From positions 153,603 to 217,602 of the forward strand of contig VWZF01000360.1 in NCBI GenBank assembly GCA_013396755.1: a stretch of 64,000 bases of DNA, in the 5' to 3' direction. The stretch is from Sclerurus mexicanus. Lineage: Eukaryota; Chordata; Aves; Passeriformes; Furnariidae. The notes below the pieces were generated by a model, which saw only the letters and a list, made by a program, of their open reading frames with translations, ran no database searches and was not told the origin of the DNA. The translations under genes were made by a program, and so were the position numbers. Below, in pieces: positions 26,440-38,059 of this stretch; the first letter of the stretch is position 1; each line of letters opens with the position of its first letter.

Positions 26440-27110
26440 TATTGGAAGGTCCTTACAGCCTGTGCCCACCTTTTTCAAGGCACCATGTTCTCAGGCAGGT
26501 GTCCCACGTTGGTTGCATTACTCACCACTCTCACCATACTGTTAATCAGACTCAAGCCAGCAGTATGGGCAAAGACAATTCAAACATTTGCCAGACCACA
26601 GCAGAAGGATTAAGTCCAGTTTAGTACTCACCACACCAACAAAGACCTTAGGAAGCTGCAGCAAAAACCCAAGAAGCCCAGGTGAGCAGCGAGACAGAAC
26701 ACAGAATACGCAAGGAAAGGCTGCACAACTGACTTGAGTCTCTCTGGAGAAGACAGGTCAATGAGGTCACATCCTGCCCTCTTCAGCTGTGTTTCAATGC
26801 CCTTGAGAAGACATAGGCAGACTCTTCTCACAGCTTCACACTAAAGTCACAAGAAACCAGAAAAGGTGCTTAGGTGACATCTGCAACAAAGGAGCACAAA
26901 GCACCATCTGGATCTCCTAGTGATGACATGACAAAAAACAAGGAAAAGCCCAAGGGCCACAAAGGCTTCTTTTCCCTCAGCTACTGCTGGAGCAATCTAC
27001 TCTTAGACTACCCAGGTGCCTGAATCTGGTAGAAGAGCTGAGGTGAGCAAAGAAGCCTGAACTTTTTCCCTTGAAAGGAGATTCAACTCAGAGACCACTA
27101 GATGCTGTGA
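26440..27110. other. GC-richer block, origin unknown
   Basis: About 670 bp with clearly more G and C than its surroundings. It has many CAG/CTG and AGAAG-type words and no long open frame (60 codons plus, 67 codons minus). Composition suggests an old retroelement interior or a decayed retrocopy, but I could not match it to a CR1 or LTR family present here. Confidence 0.3.
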
Positions 27111-27480
27111 TAGCAGAGCAATACCTATTTTAGTAAGATTAAAAAATGTGCATCTCTTCTATAGAGCTATTAATTAGAAGCAAATCCTGCAAATATTAGT
27201 TTTCAGAGATATGACATGGTGAAATGTACCAACCATATGCATGTAATTTGTAAGATTGTAGTGAATATTATCTAGTAAAACAGTAGTTTCTTCAGCTGCC
27301 CTGCAAGGATAAATCTAAGCATTTTGCTATGTATGATCAAGACAGTTCTTCCCCAGTTTTCGTTAATTTCCACTAAATTTTGACCTCATTTGTAACAAGA
27401 AGGCAAGTCTCAAGCACAGTACAGACGAAACAGATAGAAGTTTTACTTTAAATGAAAATTACATACCAATACCACATTAA

Positions 27481-27900
27481 ATGCACATAAATCCAATAAA
27501 ACCAAGCTGTAAAAAATTTAAATCGGCCACGCTAGGTAACCACAGCAGTCCATCCCAAACAAATTTCAGCATTCATGAGGTCAATCAGCTGAGTATTTGC
27601 CCTGCTTCTTATTTGCATGAAACTGTATTGTTGCCAGGAGAAACAAGCAGAGTCCAGTTACCACGTGTGTGTCAGAGAGACCATAGCACAGGTTTGTTGA
27701 TTAGTGATTCTCCTTTAACAGGACACATCTTCAGCAGCAGGGATTTATACAAAGCATTTGTGTTGTGCTTCTGAATATTATTCTACCTCTGTTGCGCCAG
27801 CCATACGTAAAGTCAAATAAGTCTTTGATTCAAAACCACTTCCATTGAAAGATATATAAGCTTTGTCTGCACAGACGTACACTGCTAGCAATAAACAGAA
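27481..27900. promoter_or_regulatory. Possible conserved regulatory segment
   Basis: The segment is less AT-biased than its flanks and combines an octamer-like ATTTGCAT (near 27610), a CACGTG E-box (near 27663), a TTGCCAGGAG element and TCTTTGAT-like TCF words. A 97-codon open frame crosses it without protein features. The density of motifs suggests an enhancer-type element, but this is inference. It may be unique sequence with chance motifs. Confidence 0.2.
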
Positions 27901-28272
27901 GTAGAAGTGAGTGTAATTTCTTCACATATCTTTATGCAAAATGTGTGCCTTCACCCAGTCACTATACAGAAAGGCCACAAGATGGTAGTCTTGCCTTGAA
28001 AAGTTACATGCTGAATCTTTTTTTTTTTTTAATAAGTAGTTAGCTGTCTCCTTTGTGACATCAGGATTTTTCAGTTCCTATTCTATTTCGCTGAAATAGC
28101 TTCTGATGTAAAAGTGAAATTAAAGCAAAGAGGGTTTAAATCTTGGCTCAGTTTTCATTATTGAAAGCATAATACGTTTCTAGGAAAATAAAGCTCATAC
28201 ATCAGTAGTAACTTCTGGAAATTCAGGAAATTAGTGCGGCTAACAAATAAAACTTGTATTTTAGTGGAGTAA

Positions 28273-28574
28273 TGCGACAGCTGAGGGGAGCGCTCCCCCT
28301 CACCCTCCCCTCCCCTCCGCCCACGTGGTCCCCGACATGTCCCGTGGGAGAGAGACACACTGAGACCACAGGAGAGGGTGCAGAGAGAGAGCGTTTATTC
28401 AGTATGGGTTGGGGTATTTAAAGGTTTAACAGCCAATGGGGAAAGGGTTAACTAAGGGCCAATGAGAGGACTTCACCTGGCCTGGCCAAGGCTTGCATAC
28501 TAATTAGGAAGCCAAAAGGTCCAGGGAGGGAGGGGTAACTCAGGGAAAAAGGGTAAAAACTTCATGTTACAACA
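28273..28574 (-). mobile_element. Solo LTR, class II (ERVK/alpha-beta retrovirus-like)
   Basis: A 302-bp LTR. On the minus strand it begins TGTTGTAACATGAAG at 28574 and ends ...CAGCTGTCGCA at 28273. A 6-bp target duplication flanks it (GAGTAA at 28267-28272, CAGTAA at 28575-28580, one mismatch). On the minus strand a TATA-like TTTAAATACC (28422-28413) is followed only about 20 bp later by AATAAA (28399-28394). This short-R layout, together with the 6-bp duplication, is characteristic of alpha/betaretrovirus-type LTRs. The U5-like end (28280-28330) is C/G-rich with several CpG. No internal viral genes are present. It looks younger than most repeats here. Confidence 0.85.
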
Positions 28575-30328
28575 CAGTAAAAAGAAGCATTCTGGCTGGG
28601 TTCTCCATTCTCCCCAGAGACCCATCTCTTGCATGACTTATTCCACTTCTGATAGTTTGAGTCTATTCCCACAGAGTAAATCTTTTTACTTACAGGAAAT
28701 TCATTGTAATTTTGGCCTAGGACTAATTGTTTCTTGTGATAAAAAATTACAATGGTGGATTATCTGTAATAATCAACTAGTTCAACTTCCATAGTACTAA
28801 AAAATATACTAAACATCAGCAATTTTCAAAATCTGGGAGAGGTTTACAAAGGTTTGATACAATCAGGTGCTTAACTGGAGGATTCTAATACCAGTTTTCC
28901 AGATTCATAACTTATTCTAGCAGTCGCTAGTTCAAACTAGATAGAGTAGCTAATTTCTTCTGCACTTCTTTCAACCATTAGGTGATTCAGTTTTATACAA
29001 AGAAAAGTGAGGTTTAAAATACGAAGTAAATACATAAAGTCAATCTGTATCCTAAACTAGCCCCCTAAAGGTAGAGGGGTTTTGTGGGGGGAAATAGGCA
29101 AGTAAACATCCATGAGAGCTCATATTCTGTTCTGACTCCTAATTCCTCAAAGTCAATCTAGCTCTTTGAGATGCAAGAAAAGGTTTTTTTCTTTGCCAAA
29201 AGTGATAGTACACTCCTTGATGAACTGTTATTTCAAGCATACAATGAATCGAGTTTTCTCCCAGAAATCCTGTGATACACTAGTTCATTGAGATGCAGGC
29301 AGATGAATCACCAAATGTACAGCTTTTCTTGATAAATCTTGTTTTGCAACTAATGTAGAATTCAGCAACCGCTTTGTACATACTTTTCCCTCATCTCTTT
29401 ATATCATATTCTACTTTTGGCCCTATCATTGATGGCCTTGTTAACAAAGAACACATTTCAATTTCCTTAAGTCAATTTTTTTTCATGTATTCAGGTTTTG
29501 ATAATAATCATCATAATGAGTATTGTCAGATTTTTTTTTTTTTAATGGCAAACTTCTGGTATATAAAATAAAATTGTTTAAATGCTTTCAAGTAATGCTG
29601 AAAAAAATCAGGATTTAGGTTGCAGATAAGAAATAAGAGAACTTTCAGATTGCTTGTGGTCTGCACTTAATCTGTGACATCAGAAGTGTTAGCTATTCTG
29701 TCACACTGAAATGACATGGTTAGAAAGGATTTACAGTTCTGTGGTGTCCAAGAGCCATTATTCTACCACTTGTGTCAAAGAAAGGACTCTTTTCTCAGTG
29801 CTGTTAGCTAGTAACAAACCAAAAGCTCAGAAAGGTAGCATAGCTTTGGGGAATTAGGAGATTTAAGTAACTAGCTACAGGATACAGCAATAGAATTTAT
29901 TCTTATATCAGTTTGGTAAATTTAGAACAAAACTTTTGGGTTTACTGGGAGGTTTGTGATTTGGTTCTCCCTCCCCCCAGTAGTTTTGCAGTTCTTGGAC
30001 TGGACACTTACATTTCCACCAGAATCTGAAGTGCATTTGAAGCCTACCTGGAGCTTGTAGTTTAGTTGCCTTTAAAAGATATCCAGTTTAGCCATCCCAA
30101 GGTTGCAGGTATTCATAGGCATCTCCACTAAGAAAACTATTAAGAAGTTGCAATGAAAAGTTTCATTTTAAACTGTGCTTTCAATATCACCTTTAACTTA
30201 AAGTAGAAAATTAAATCTCTAGAGAAGTTATAGCTATTTATTTATGGAGAGGATTTTTGCCCTAAACTATTTCATCAAGGTTTTGTTGTTCCACACCAGA
30301 GCATAAATATGATGTTCAGATAACTTCA

Positions 30329-30377
30329 TATACACACATACACATACACATAACACACATACACACACACTCACATA
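30329..30377 (+). repeat. Imperfect (CA)n/(CATA)n microsatellite
   Basis: A 49-bp run of CA and CATA units (tacacacatacacat...) with interruptions. Confidence 0.85.
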
Positions 30378-30436
30378 TTCCCTAGTTACTCAGATTAGAA
30401 ATCATCTAGTTACTCTTAGCTATTCATCATTAATTT

Positions 30437-30470
30437 ATTAACAAAATTAACATATTAACAAAATTAAACA
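30437..30470 (+). repeat. 17-bp tandem duplication
   Basis: ATTAACAAAATTAACAT (30437-30453) is followed immediately by ATTAACAAAATTAAACA (30454-30470). Confidence 0.7.
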
Positions 30471-31321
30471 ACATTTATTCCAAAATTTGTTCTCCCTCAG
30501 CTTCAAGCAGAGCAGAGTGACTACCCATATGTTTGCCAGCTCAGAGGCAAGAGTTTGGTCTTAGCAGAGATTTTGACAGAGTATACTCTGGCAGCCCATA
30601 GCCTCAGACTTAAAGTTCATACATGAGTTTACACAGCAGAGATCACTTGTCACATAAATGCTTTGTTGTACTCAACTGAGGAACAGTCACTAGTAGCTAA
30701 AGTATCTGTTCTCTGGCATGTAATTTACTTTTTGAAGTAAACCTCTTATCTTTTACTGTTGATGCTACGAGTACTTCTTTCCTTTTCATTATGCCTTAGT
30801 GGTTCAACTACCAATAACAGCAATAACTGCTGCTGAATTTTTATGTTCAGCATGGGAAATACTAGGTTGCACGTGGCAACACGCTTGCATACAACAGTGA
30901 CTTACAAAAAACCTTTTCAAGAAAACTCTTCACATCAGAGAAAGAAGAAAACTGAATCCCTGATATCTTAAGTCACACATTACATATGTGTTTGAGTTAG
31001 AAATAGCAGGTAGAAAAAAGATCATCAGTCAACATCTCAAAAAGTGTGATGAATATGGGACAGGAAAAAAAAGAAATAATTCCTTTAATTGTTTTATATT
31101 TCTATGCAAGTTCCACATGCCCTACTGTTAGATGCAGTGAATCAAAACAGAATTTGACCAGTACCTGATCTCAAAAGCAGTAGCTGCTTCAGAGGATGGT
31201 CTCTAATTTCCTTTATTTCCTTCCATCTTATTTAATTGAAATATTGATTTCATTACATGATTTATGTGGCTGTGACATTAACATAATCTGCAGGCTGAGA
31301 TTAGCAGTTCTGTTTATTCAG

Positions 31322-31415
31322 GTGCCAGAACTAGCTCAAGTATTAAGACCATCATTGACTAAAAAAATGTCTTGTTCGTATCTCAAGTGCAATATTGACT
31401 GCTGTGGATGCCCAG
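31322..31415 (+). other. Candidate 94-nt internal exon
   Basis: A pyrimidine-rich acceptor (ttctgtttattcag ending at 31321) and a donor-like CCCAG/GTGTAAAG (GT at 31416) bound 94 nt that are open in the upstream phase. The segment encodes a Cys-rich peptide, VPELAQVLRPSLTKK..CNIDCCGCP. It sits inside a 113-codon open frame (31196-31537). I recognise no family, and chance is a serious alternative. Confidence 0.15.
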
Positions 31416-31684
31416 GTGTAAAGAGAAAAACAGTGTGCCTTGAGACATCTTCTATGCCTGTTAAACTCATTTTCTTATTTGGTCAGTTAGAGTATCGAGA
31501 AGAACTTGACAGAATATATATATTCCCCCTTAATTAAATGATTGAGAGTTAATGCAATATTTGTTTGTGTTATCTGGTGAAAAAGTAAACCAACTTCTAT
31601 GTGTAGATCGGAAGTCATAGTGAAAATACATAGTTATTGCAAAAAGTTTCCCATTTATGTTTAATTGCTTTCCAGGCCTATCAC

Positions 31685-31730
31685 ATTATTATCATTATTA
31701 TTATTATTATTACTACTACTATTATTATCT
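31685..31730 (+). repeat. (ATT)n microsatellite
   Basis: About 46 bp of ATT triplets with ATC and ACT interruptions. Confidence 0.9.
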
Positions 31731-33364
31731 TAGTGAAAAGTAGTTTATAAAACAGCTGTATTTTGCTGCTAATAATAATAAGGCCTCTGGAGATTATGCT
31801 TCTAATTCTAATGTTGAAATAATAGCAGTCTCTTCATAGATGTTATCAACCTATTTAACTGACAGGGAAAAAATTAATTTCTCAAACTTGATGATGATTT
31901 AATGGAGAAGTACAATTTGCAACTCTTTGCAATTAAATTATACATGAACATCTTAACACATTCTCAACTTTTCTGATCCATGGGGAAACAATTAAACAAA
32001 TACCATGCTGAAGGCAATGCAATGCCTCACTCTCCCTGTTTAGCTTCACCACAATGGAGGTAAATGTTCCGGACAAAGTACTTCATTAACAACACACTGT
32101 GTGGAATTCATACCTTTTTGTCCACTACTCAGTGGTCTTATAAAGCTATATTCAGGCTAGGAACTCATCAGAAGAAAAGCTAGATTTTCACATGACTCTG
32201 AAAAGCAATCAGTATATTGTCAGTAGTCAATAGCAATCAAAGAGTACTGTGGAACTTGGTTTAATTAATTTCACATTTTTTTTCCTTTGGCTTGCATTGA
32301 CATCTGTATCCTGTTAGTCTCTTTTTCCATTAGTAAATTGCTAAGTGTGGGTTATTCCCTTCCTCATAATTTGCTGTTGCACTCTCAAATGGATTTGAAC
32401 TTAGAAAGCAATTACATGGTTAATTCATAATTTACTTTGTGCATTGCTTGTCTCATCTTTGCCTCCATCTCCATGAATAAGCAGTAAAATAGCAAAGTTT
32501 TAATAAGTTTCAGACAACATTTATTACTTTTTTGAGTTTCGGATATAATGCACTCAACTAACACATACAACCAGATGTCTGATAATTTGAGGTCAAAAGA
32601 TCAATTAATCAGAAGTTACGCTTTGGCATTTATCACTGTCTTCTGTCTCAGAGAAGCAGAGATACTACAAATGCTTCTGTAAATGTGGTATCTAAGCAAA
32701 AAATTTTTACAGTCTGAAGCTTTCCTAGACCAGCATATGTTACAACCCAACAAAGTGAACTATTTTTTCCCATTTGTAATGCTGCAAACTGAGAGTAGCT
32801 GTTCATAAGACAATTGAATTACTTGGTGTTCATCACCAAACTTAATCCCAAGTATTTCACATCCTCTTTCTGACATCAAAAATCAACATCATAATATCAG
32901 AAAAATCATAAAGGCAGTTAAGCTGTTCAACACAGAATATTTCAAGTCATATTTGACTAGTGTACCTAGTCTGACATGACTTTATCTATCGAGCTTATAT
33001 TTGGGCCTCTGCATTGTTTTCATGCTTAGAGTCAAAAGGTAAAAATGCAGTGGATTAACCAATATTCCAGAATTCAGAAGAAAATAAGACCTAGAAGTGT
33101 TGCTGAGCCTGTATAGTTTGACAATCTATAGAGAAAACTGAACATATATAGTTTATAGCACAATCGTTATTATACTCATCCCTACATGTGCTGAATTACT
33201 GATAATCACTGAAAAATATGCCCAATCTTAAACATGTTTCTGATAATGCAGTGTAGTACCAACTCCACAACTAAGACTGGAAAATCAGTGCAAAAATATT
33301 GTAATTTGTTCCCTATACTTTGTACTTTTCTAAAACAGTGCTCTTTGAGGCATAGGCCCACAGA

Positions 33365-33900
33365 ACATAAATAGAATCAAAGGAAAACATAGATTGGAAA
33401 GGATGTCTGGAAATCATCTTGTCCAACCTCTGGCTTCAAGCAGAAGTAGCTTCAAAGTCATACTATGTTGGTTCGGATAAGCCCAATTAAGTTCTGAAAA
33501 TCTCCAACAGTGATAATTTCTTCTTATTGTGAAAACATTTTTCCTCACATCCATCTAGACCTTTATTTGTTGCAATTTATGACCATGCTTTTCATCCTTC
33601 CACAGCGTACCTCTGAGAATAGTCTGATTTAGTCTTCCTCATAATCCTTTTTAAGGTATTTGAAGACAGCACACAGGAATCTCCTTAGCTTTCTCTTCTC
33701 AAGGTAAATAAATCCAGTGCCCTCAGCCACTATAACCAGGAAGTAGGCAGGAATCCTTGCTTTCCCTGAGCTCAGAATCTGACTCAGTAAACACTGCCTC
33801 TGAGGTATTATAGTATCCAGTACATGCCTCTGCACTAACCTGGCTGAAGGTCATGACTGTCATCTGTATATAGTTGTCCAGTTGAAGCAGACTGGATCAT
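33365..33900 (-). mobile_element. CR1 LINE, 3' region, antisense
   Basis: Reads as CR1 on the minus strand. The 3' end lies on the left ('gattggaaaggatgtctggaaatcatcttgtccaacctc', about 33391-33429). It is followed by the 'gtgaaaacatttttcctcacatcc' block (33529) and 'cacagcgtacctctgagaatagtctgatt' (33601-33629), then the 'agccttctcttctcaaggtaaataaa' block (33688-33713). It is diverged and has no open frame. The right edge is diffuse. Confidence 0.8.
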
Positions 33901-34324
33901 CCTTCAGCTTCAAGCAGCATGTGCCTAAGTTTAAATATCTATACTCCTCCTCTGTAGACCTTTTAGGTAGAGATTGATACAGAGAGCATCCTTGCATGCA
34001 CCATTTCTGAAGTATAGAACTAGACAAGAGGCAGCTTTGCAGAGAATATCTTTAATTTTTTTCTTCTTGCATTTCTGCAGAACTTCAAATAAATTTGTGC
34101 CTGTTTTTAGTCAGTAATACAACCTAGAGGAGGAAAACCTTTCCTACTCGAAAAAGTCTCTCCTGAATTAATCTCTGGGTCCTTGCAGTTTATTCACACA
34201 GCCACTGGATGCCGCTGCTAGCAACAACTTTTTTAATATGCAAACATTTAAATTCTTTCTCTTCGCTGACTACCTTTTGACTTTTTCACCAGTGATCACA
34301 AAATGACAGTTTTAGAGTCTCTGA

Positions 34325-34590
34325 AAAAATAAGGAGGGTGGTCACCAGAACATATATCTTGGACTTCCAGAGAGAAGACTTTTGTGAGTCTTGATGGCAG
34401 TCCCTTGGGAGGCAGTCCTAAAGGGCAACGGAATCCAGGAAGGTGGGACATTATTCAGGAAGGAAATCCCAAAAGTGCCTCATTGTGAATTGTCGTATTC
34501 TAAGGAAATTAAGATTATAAAGCACCGTTGTAGGGTGGAGCAGCAAAAAATACAAAAACGATGTGTAAATAAATTTGAGGTAGCATGAGA
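34325..34590 (+). mobile_element. CR1 LINE, internal ORF2 fragment
   Basis: The sense strand closely follows a CR1 ORF2 segment: 'atcttggacttccagagagaagactt' (34356-34381), 'cagtcccttgggaggcagtcctaaagggcaa' (34399-34429), then 'ggaatccaggaaggtgggacattattcaggaaggaaatccc'. The similarity fades past about 34480. This segment lies upstream of the ORF2 part preserved at 9230-9640 in an intact element. Frameshifted and without a 3' end. Confidence 0.75.
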
Positions 34591-34954
34591 CTAGAATGCA
34601 AATTAAACTTATTAGGCACCTTTTTACCCTTTTCTATGCAGAAAATTTTAGGGCAGAAATGGTATAACTTTTTCAAGGTCCCAGAACCAAAAAGGTACTA
34701 AGTGAAATAACAAGAGCTAGTGAGCAAATGTCATGGTATCTTATTCTCAAGCATGCCACTATTTCCAGATCAAACTATTTCATAGAACTGAGGTCAAAAC
34801 TCTTACAACTGCAGATAACATTCTTCACATAAACGAAAAAGAAAAACATAGGAAAATGCAAGTGTAACCATTTCTATAGAAATTTATTTGGATATTTACT
34901 GCATTCTTTATTACTGCTAATGAGTATTTGTCTTATAAGGTGCTCAAGAGCTAA

Positions 34955-35314
34955 ATGAAAGTGAATCAAAGTCCCATTAAGCACATCCTTCAGATCACAG
35001 AAACACCGGTGAAGAAATTTTGCTTCTTAAATGAAGTATTGAGGATAAAAATTGAAGGTCTGATGCAGGAAAATCAGAATCTCACCACAAAGTTTGAAGG
35101 GATAGTGAAGAAACTAAAGCAGCAAAAGTATTTCCTGTACTATACCACACCTGTATATAGAATTATATTGTTAACCACGCCCCTTTTGCAAGGTTTATAT
35201 TTAGTACTACCATTTCAAGTTACAGAGATAGTTCTATTGTACTCTAGTCTTACTGATTTATATATTTTACATCACTTGGAAAGTTTAATACAAATTTTAT
35301 ATAGCTCTTTTTGA
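34955..35314 (+). other. 119-codon open frame with coiled-coil-like first half
   Basis: Residues 1-60 (MKVNQSPIKHILQ...LMQENQNLTTKFEGIVKKLKQQK) are Lys/Glu/Leu-rich with heptad-like spacing, as in a short coiled coil. Residues 60-119 are hydrophobic and Tyr/Leu-rich and look non-coding. The context of the first ATG is weak, the upstream codon is a stop, and no good splice sites bound the helical part. It could be a decayed exon or chance. Confidence 0.15.
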
Positions 35315-35459
35315 CAGCTTGAAAGCTGGTGCCAGAAGATAATAAAAATATTTATTGTTTTACAGCAGTACAATCAATAAGCCCATTTTTCTTAAAAAAA
35401 CCTCTTGCTTTAATCTGTTAGACAAATGTGGTTGCTTGGTTGCTCTTTTTCCCATACAG

Positions 35460-35520
35460 ACCAAGTCCACCACAAAGCGCAAAGAAACTAGTAGTTTGCA
35501 CCTAGAGGCTGTGCAACTGG
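35460..35520 (+). other. Candidate 61-nt exon
   Basis: A strong acceptor (ggttgctctttttcccatacag, ending at 35459) precedes 61 nt open in one frame (TKSTTKRKETSSLHLEAVQLG). A GT donor with moderate context (CTGG/GTATCA) follows at 35521. Read through, the frame stops at a TAG a few codons later. No recognised family. It lies about 150 bp past the open frame ending at 35314 on the same strand. Confidence 0.15.
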
Positions 35521-35791
35521 GTATCAAATCATAGCAAATGTGCAGGAAATAAGAGCTGTTAGTATAAACCAGGCTTATTCGAGCTTTTATTCATGTTTCA
35601 CTCTAAAAACTTGTTTCTCTCATGTCAGCCTCACTTAGCTTTTTAATAGAGACAATCAAACACCTGTTACACGACAGCGCAGATCTCACCTCAAACAGAA
35701 CACAGGGCAAAACAAACCCCAGACTTGAAGGGATTTAAAAAAACAAAAATTAAATTTTTCTTTAGGCCCATTAGATATTTATATTAAATAT

Positions 35792-36420
35792 TGTCCTAGT
35801 TCAGCAAGTGGGACCAGTTATCACTGTGTGGGGGTGATCAAAGCTACGTATTCTACCCCCTCTATTCATTTCCCAAGAACAATGGACCATTTGCAGCAGC
35901 CGCCCAGGGAGTCGTTAGCACCTTCACACCCAGCCTGAGGGGGTGTGGCTGCTAATGGGCCATCAATGGTTCAACAACACCCCATGACTCAGAGTTAATC
36001 ACCCATTGTGTGAGTCTCCGCCCTGGGGGAGGGACTGGGTGCTCCCTGAAGGTACATAAGCGGGGCGTAAGAAACCTTTGGGAACTTTCTTGGATCTAGA
36101 GGAGCAGCTGGACCTTGACAGGAGGAAACCATCACTCTTGACCAGACCCCAGCCATCATCTGCACCAACAGGTTCTTTTACTTCCTTTTGCTTTGGACGT
36201 GGGGGAACCACGTGGGTCTCAGCATAAGGGCTAACAAACCCTCTTTGGGCTTGTGCCCCAGGACACTGGGTTATACTGCTGGGTTTTGGTGAGTTGAAAG
36301 CAGTTTTCTCTTTGTGTCAGTGTAGCTATTGTAATACCTTTCATTAAATTGTAATTCTGACTTATAATCCCTCTTGTGCTGGGTCCATTTCTCCTGACAG
36401 TTTACCCTTAAACCAGCACA
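35792..36420 (+). mobile_element. Solo LTR, avian endogenous retrovirus, family C
   Basis: A 629-bp LTR with canonical TG...CA ends (TGTCCTAGTTCAGCAAG ... AACCAGCACA) and a perfect 5-bp target duplication, AATAT, at 35787-35791 and 36421-36425. A TATA-like TACATAAG lies at 36053-36060 and ATTAAA at 36343-36348, both on the plus strand, which sets the orientation. The TGTCYTAGTTCA start resembles one terminus of family B. GC content is clearly higher than in the flanks. No internal viral genes, hence a solo LTR. It is among the best-preserved elements in the window. Confidence 0.9.
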
Positions 36421-36425
36421 AATAT

Positions 36426-38059
36426 ATTTCCCTCTCCCTTTCTAGGCCTGCATGCTTACTCTTCAAGGAGTCTCAGAGAGACATTCTTGGATCTTCAGTT
36501 ACCTTTGCTCACAGTAACAGGCAATGCTGCATCCCTTCAAAAATTATTCAGATAATTTAATTAGGTCTTATATCCATTTGGACCTTTAACTGATGAACTC
36601 ATAAAATACTTGCTGATTGAAGTTGCCTTTTATGGTTTGGTTGGGTTTTTTTCTTCACACAGTGGCACAGCTAATTCACTCATGTAGCAGCTGGGTTTCG
36701 CTCTCAAAAGCTCATGCAGGCATGACCTCCTATAAATGAGAACACACTCTCAAATGTGTCTAGAAGAATTCAATCACAATTTTGGAACACATCACAGAGG
36801 TTTATATCAGTAAGCCTGATTTTTGCTTCGGAATTAGTTGGCTTTCTGTGTGTTACAGTGACTTTTTAGTGATGAGTCCACTTTTTGTTTTTCTTTAGCT
36901 ATTTGTAAGTCTAATTATACAACTGTACAACTTTTCTAACTGTGCAACTAAATCCCAGATAGAATAGTTCCATTCTTAGCAATTTTAATTTCTTTATAGG
37001 ATATTGCATCTTTTAAATTTAGTCACTTTCTTCCTTCTAATTTAAACCACGTTTCCTAACTTCTGTTTCTTCTCTTGACAGATTTTGCTTAACTTCAATA
37101 AGAGGGGAATATATGCTCAGCAAAGGGTACACTTGCATCATTGTTTTCTGTCACTCTTTGGTTGTACTTTCCTAGGAGGTCTTTTGTTTGGGCCTCACAA
37201 CAGCAATATTTTTTGCAAAAAAAAAATAAAAAAATGACCAGAGGCATGACAAGTTCAATGTGGCAAAGGAAGCATTTCTGTTGGACTTCATAAAATCTTT
37301 CTTCAACATTTTCTGATCTTCTTATGGTTGAATAACTCACATTTTAAAACACATGATGAAATTTTCTAGTGAAAAAACTTCATACTCAGGCTATGAATTT
37401 CAAAGACATTATACAAATGCAATGCATCTATACAGAGATGTATCTCAGGGAACTTGCTTTGGCTCCATTTCCTAAATAGGCACTGACTAATCTATTTTTA
37501 AATCTGTCCTAACTTCATAAACTGTGATTTGTCTCAGATTACTGCCAAGACTTCAGATCTTATTTGGAGGCAGAACATGCAGAGTTCTTGAAATCGTAGT
37601 TTCCAATACCTGGGGACTCCCTTGACGTATGGAGTTTAGCAGGAGATTTTCACTCATCCGGTTCCTCAAGATTTTTTACAAGAATCCATACCAGCTTTGC
37701 TAGTTTAGTGATCAAAAGCACTAAAAACACTAAATTCTAATATTTTCTATACTATATTCTAAGTATAAGCACATCACTACCTCTCTTGCCTAGGTCCCTG
37801 GACATTGCCCAGGTATTCAGAGACCTCTTATAAAAACTGTGATGGATAGAATTTCCCAGGTTTTAAGGTTTTTGAACTTGTCAAAACAGAAAGTTTTAAA
37901 ATTAACCTCCTCCCTAGTTGGAATAAAAAATATCCCATTATAATAGTTTTAAGTATTATCTGTGTTCTTCCTATAAATGAACAGTAGTAGTATTTAGTAC
38001 TGTTGTATACAGGTAACACACAAAAAGGTAATAAATAATATTCCTCCATTATCCAGCAC
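36426..38059. other. Unassigned stretch
   Basis: No gene or repeat was recognised apart from short A runs (for example near 37220). Open frames are 81 and 105 codons, antisense and featureless. Confidence 0.55.

Larger units (their letters stand above)
24766..28272. other. Unassigned stretch
   Basis: Contains the GC-richer block at 26440-27110 and the motif-rich segment at 27481-27900, both listed separately, and an AT-rich, TAAT-rich part at about 25740-25880. No gene was recognised. Confidence 0.5.
28575..33364. other. Unassigned stretch
   Basis: No gene was recognised. Contains two microsatellites, a 17-bp tandem duplication at about 30437-30470, and a candidate short exon at 31322-31415. 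Otherwise AT-rich unique-looking DNA. Confidence 0.5.
34591..35786. other. Unassigned stretch with two open segments
   Basis: Includes an open frame at 34955-35314 and a spliceable-looking segment at 35460-35520, both on the plus strand and listed separately. Otherwise AT-rich DNA. Confidence 0.45.
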
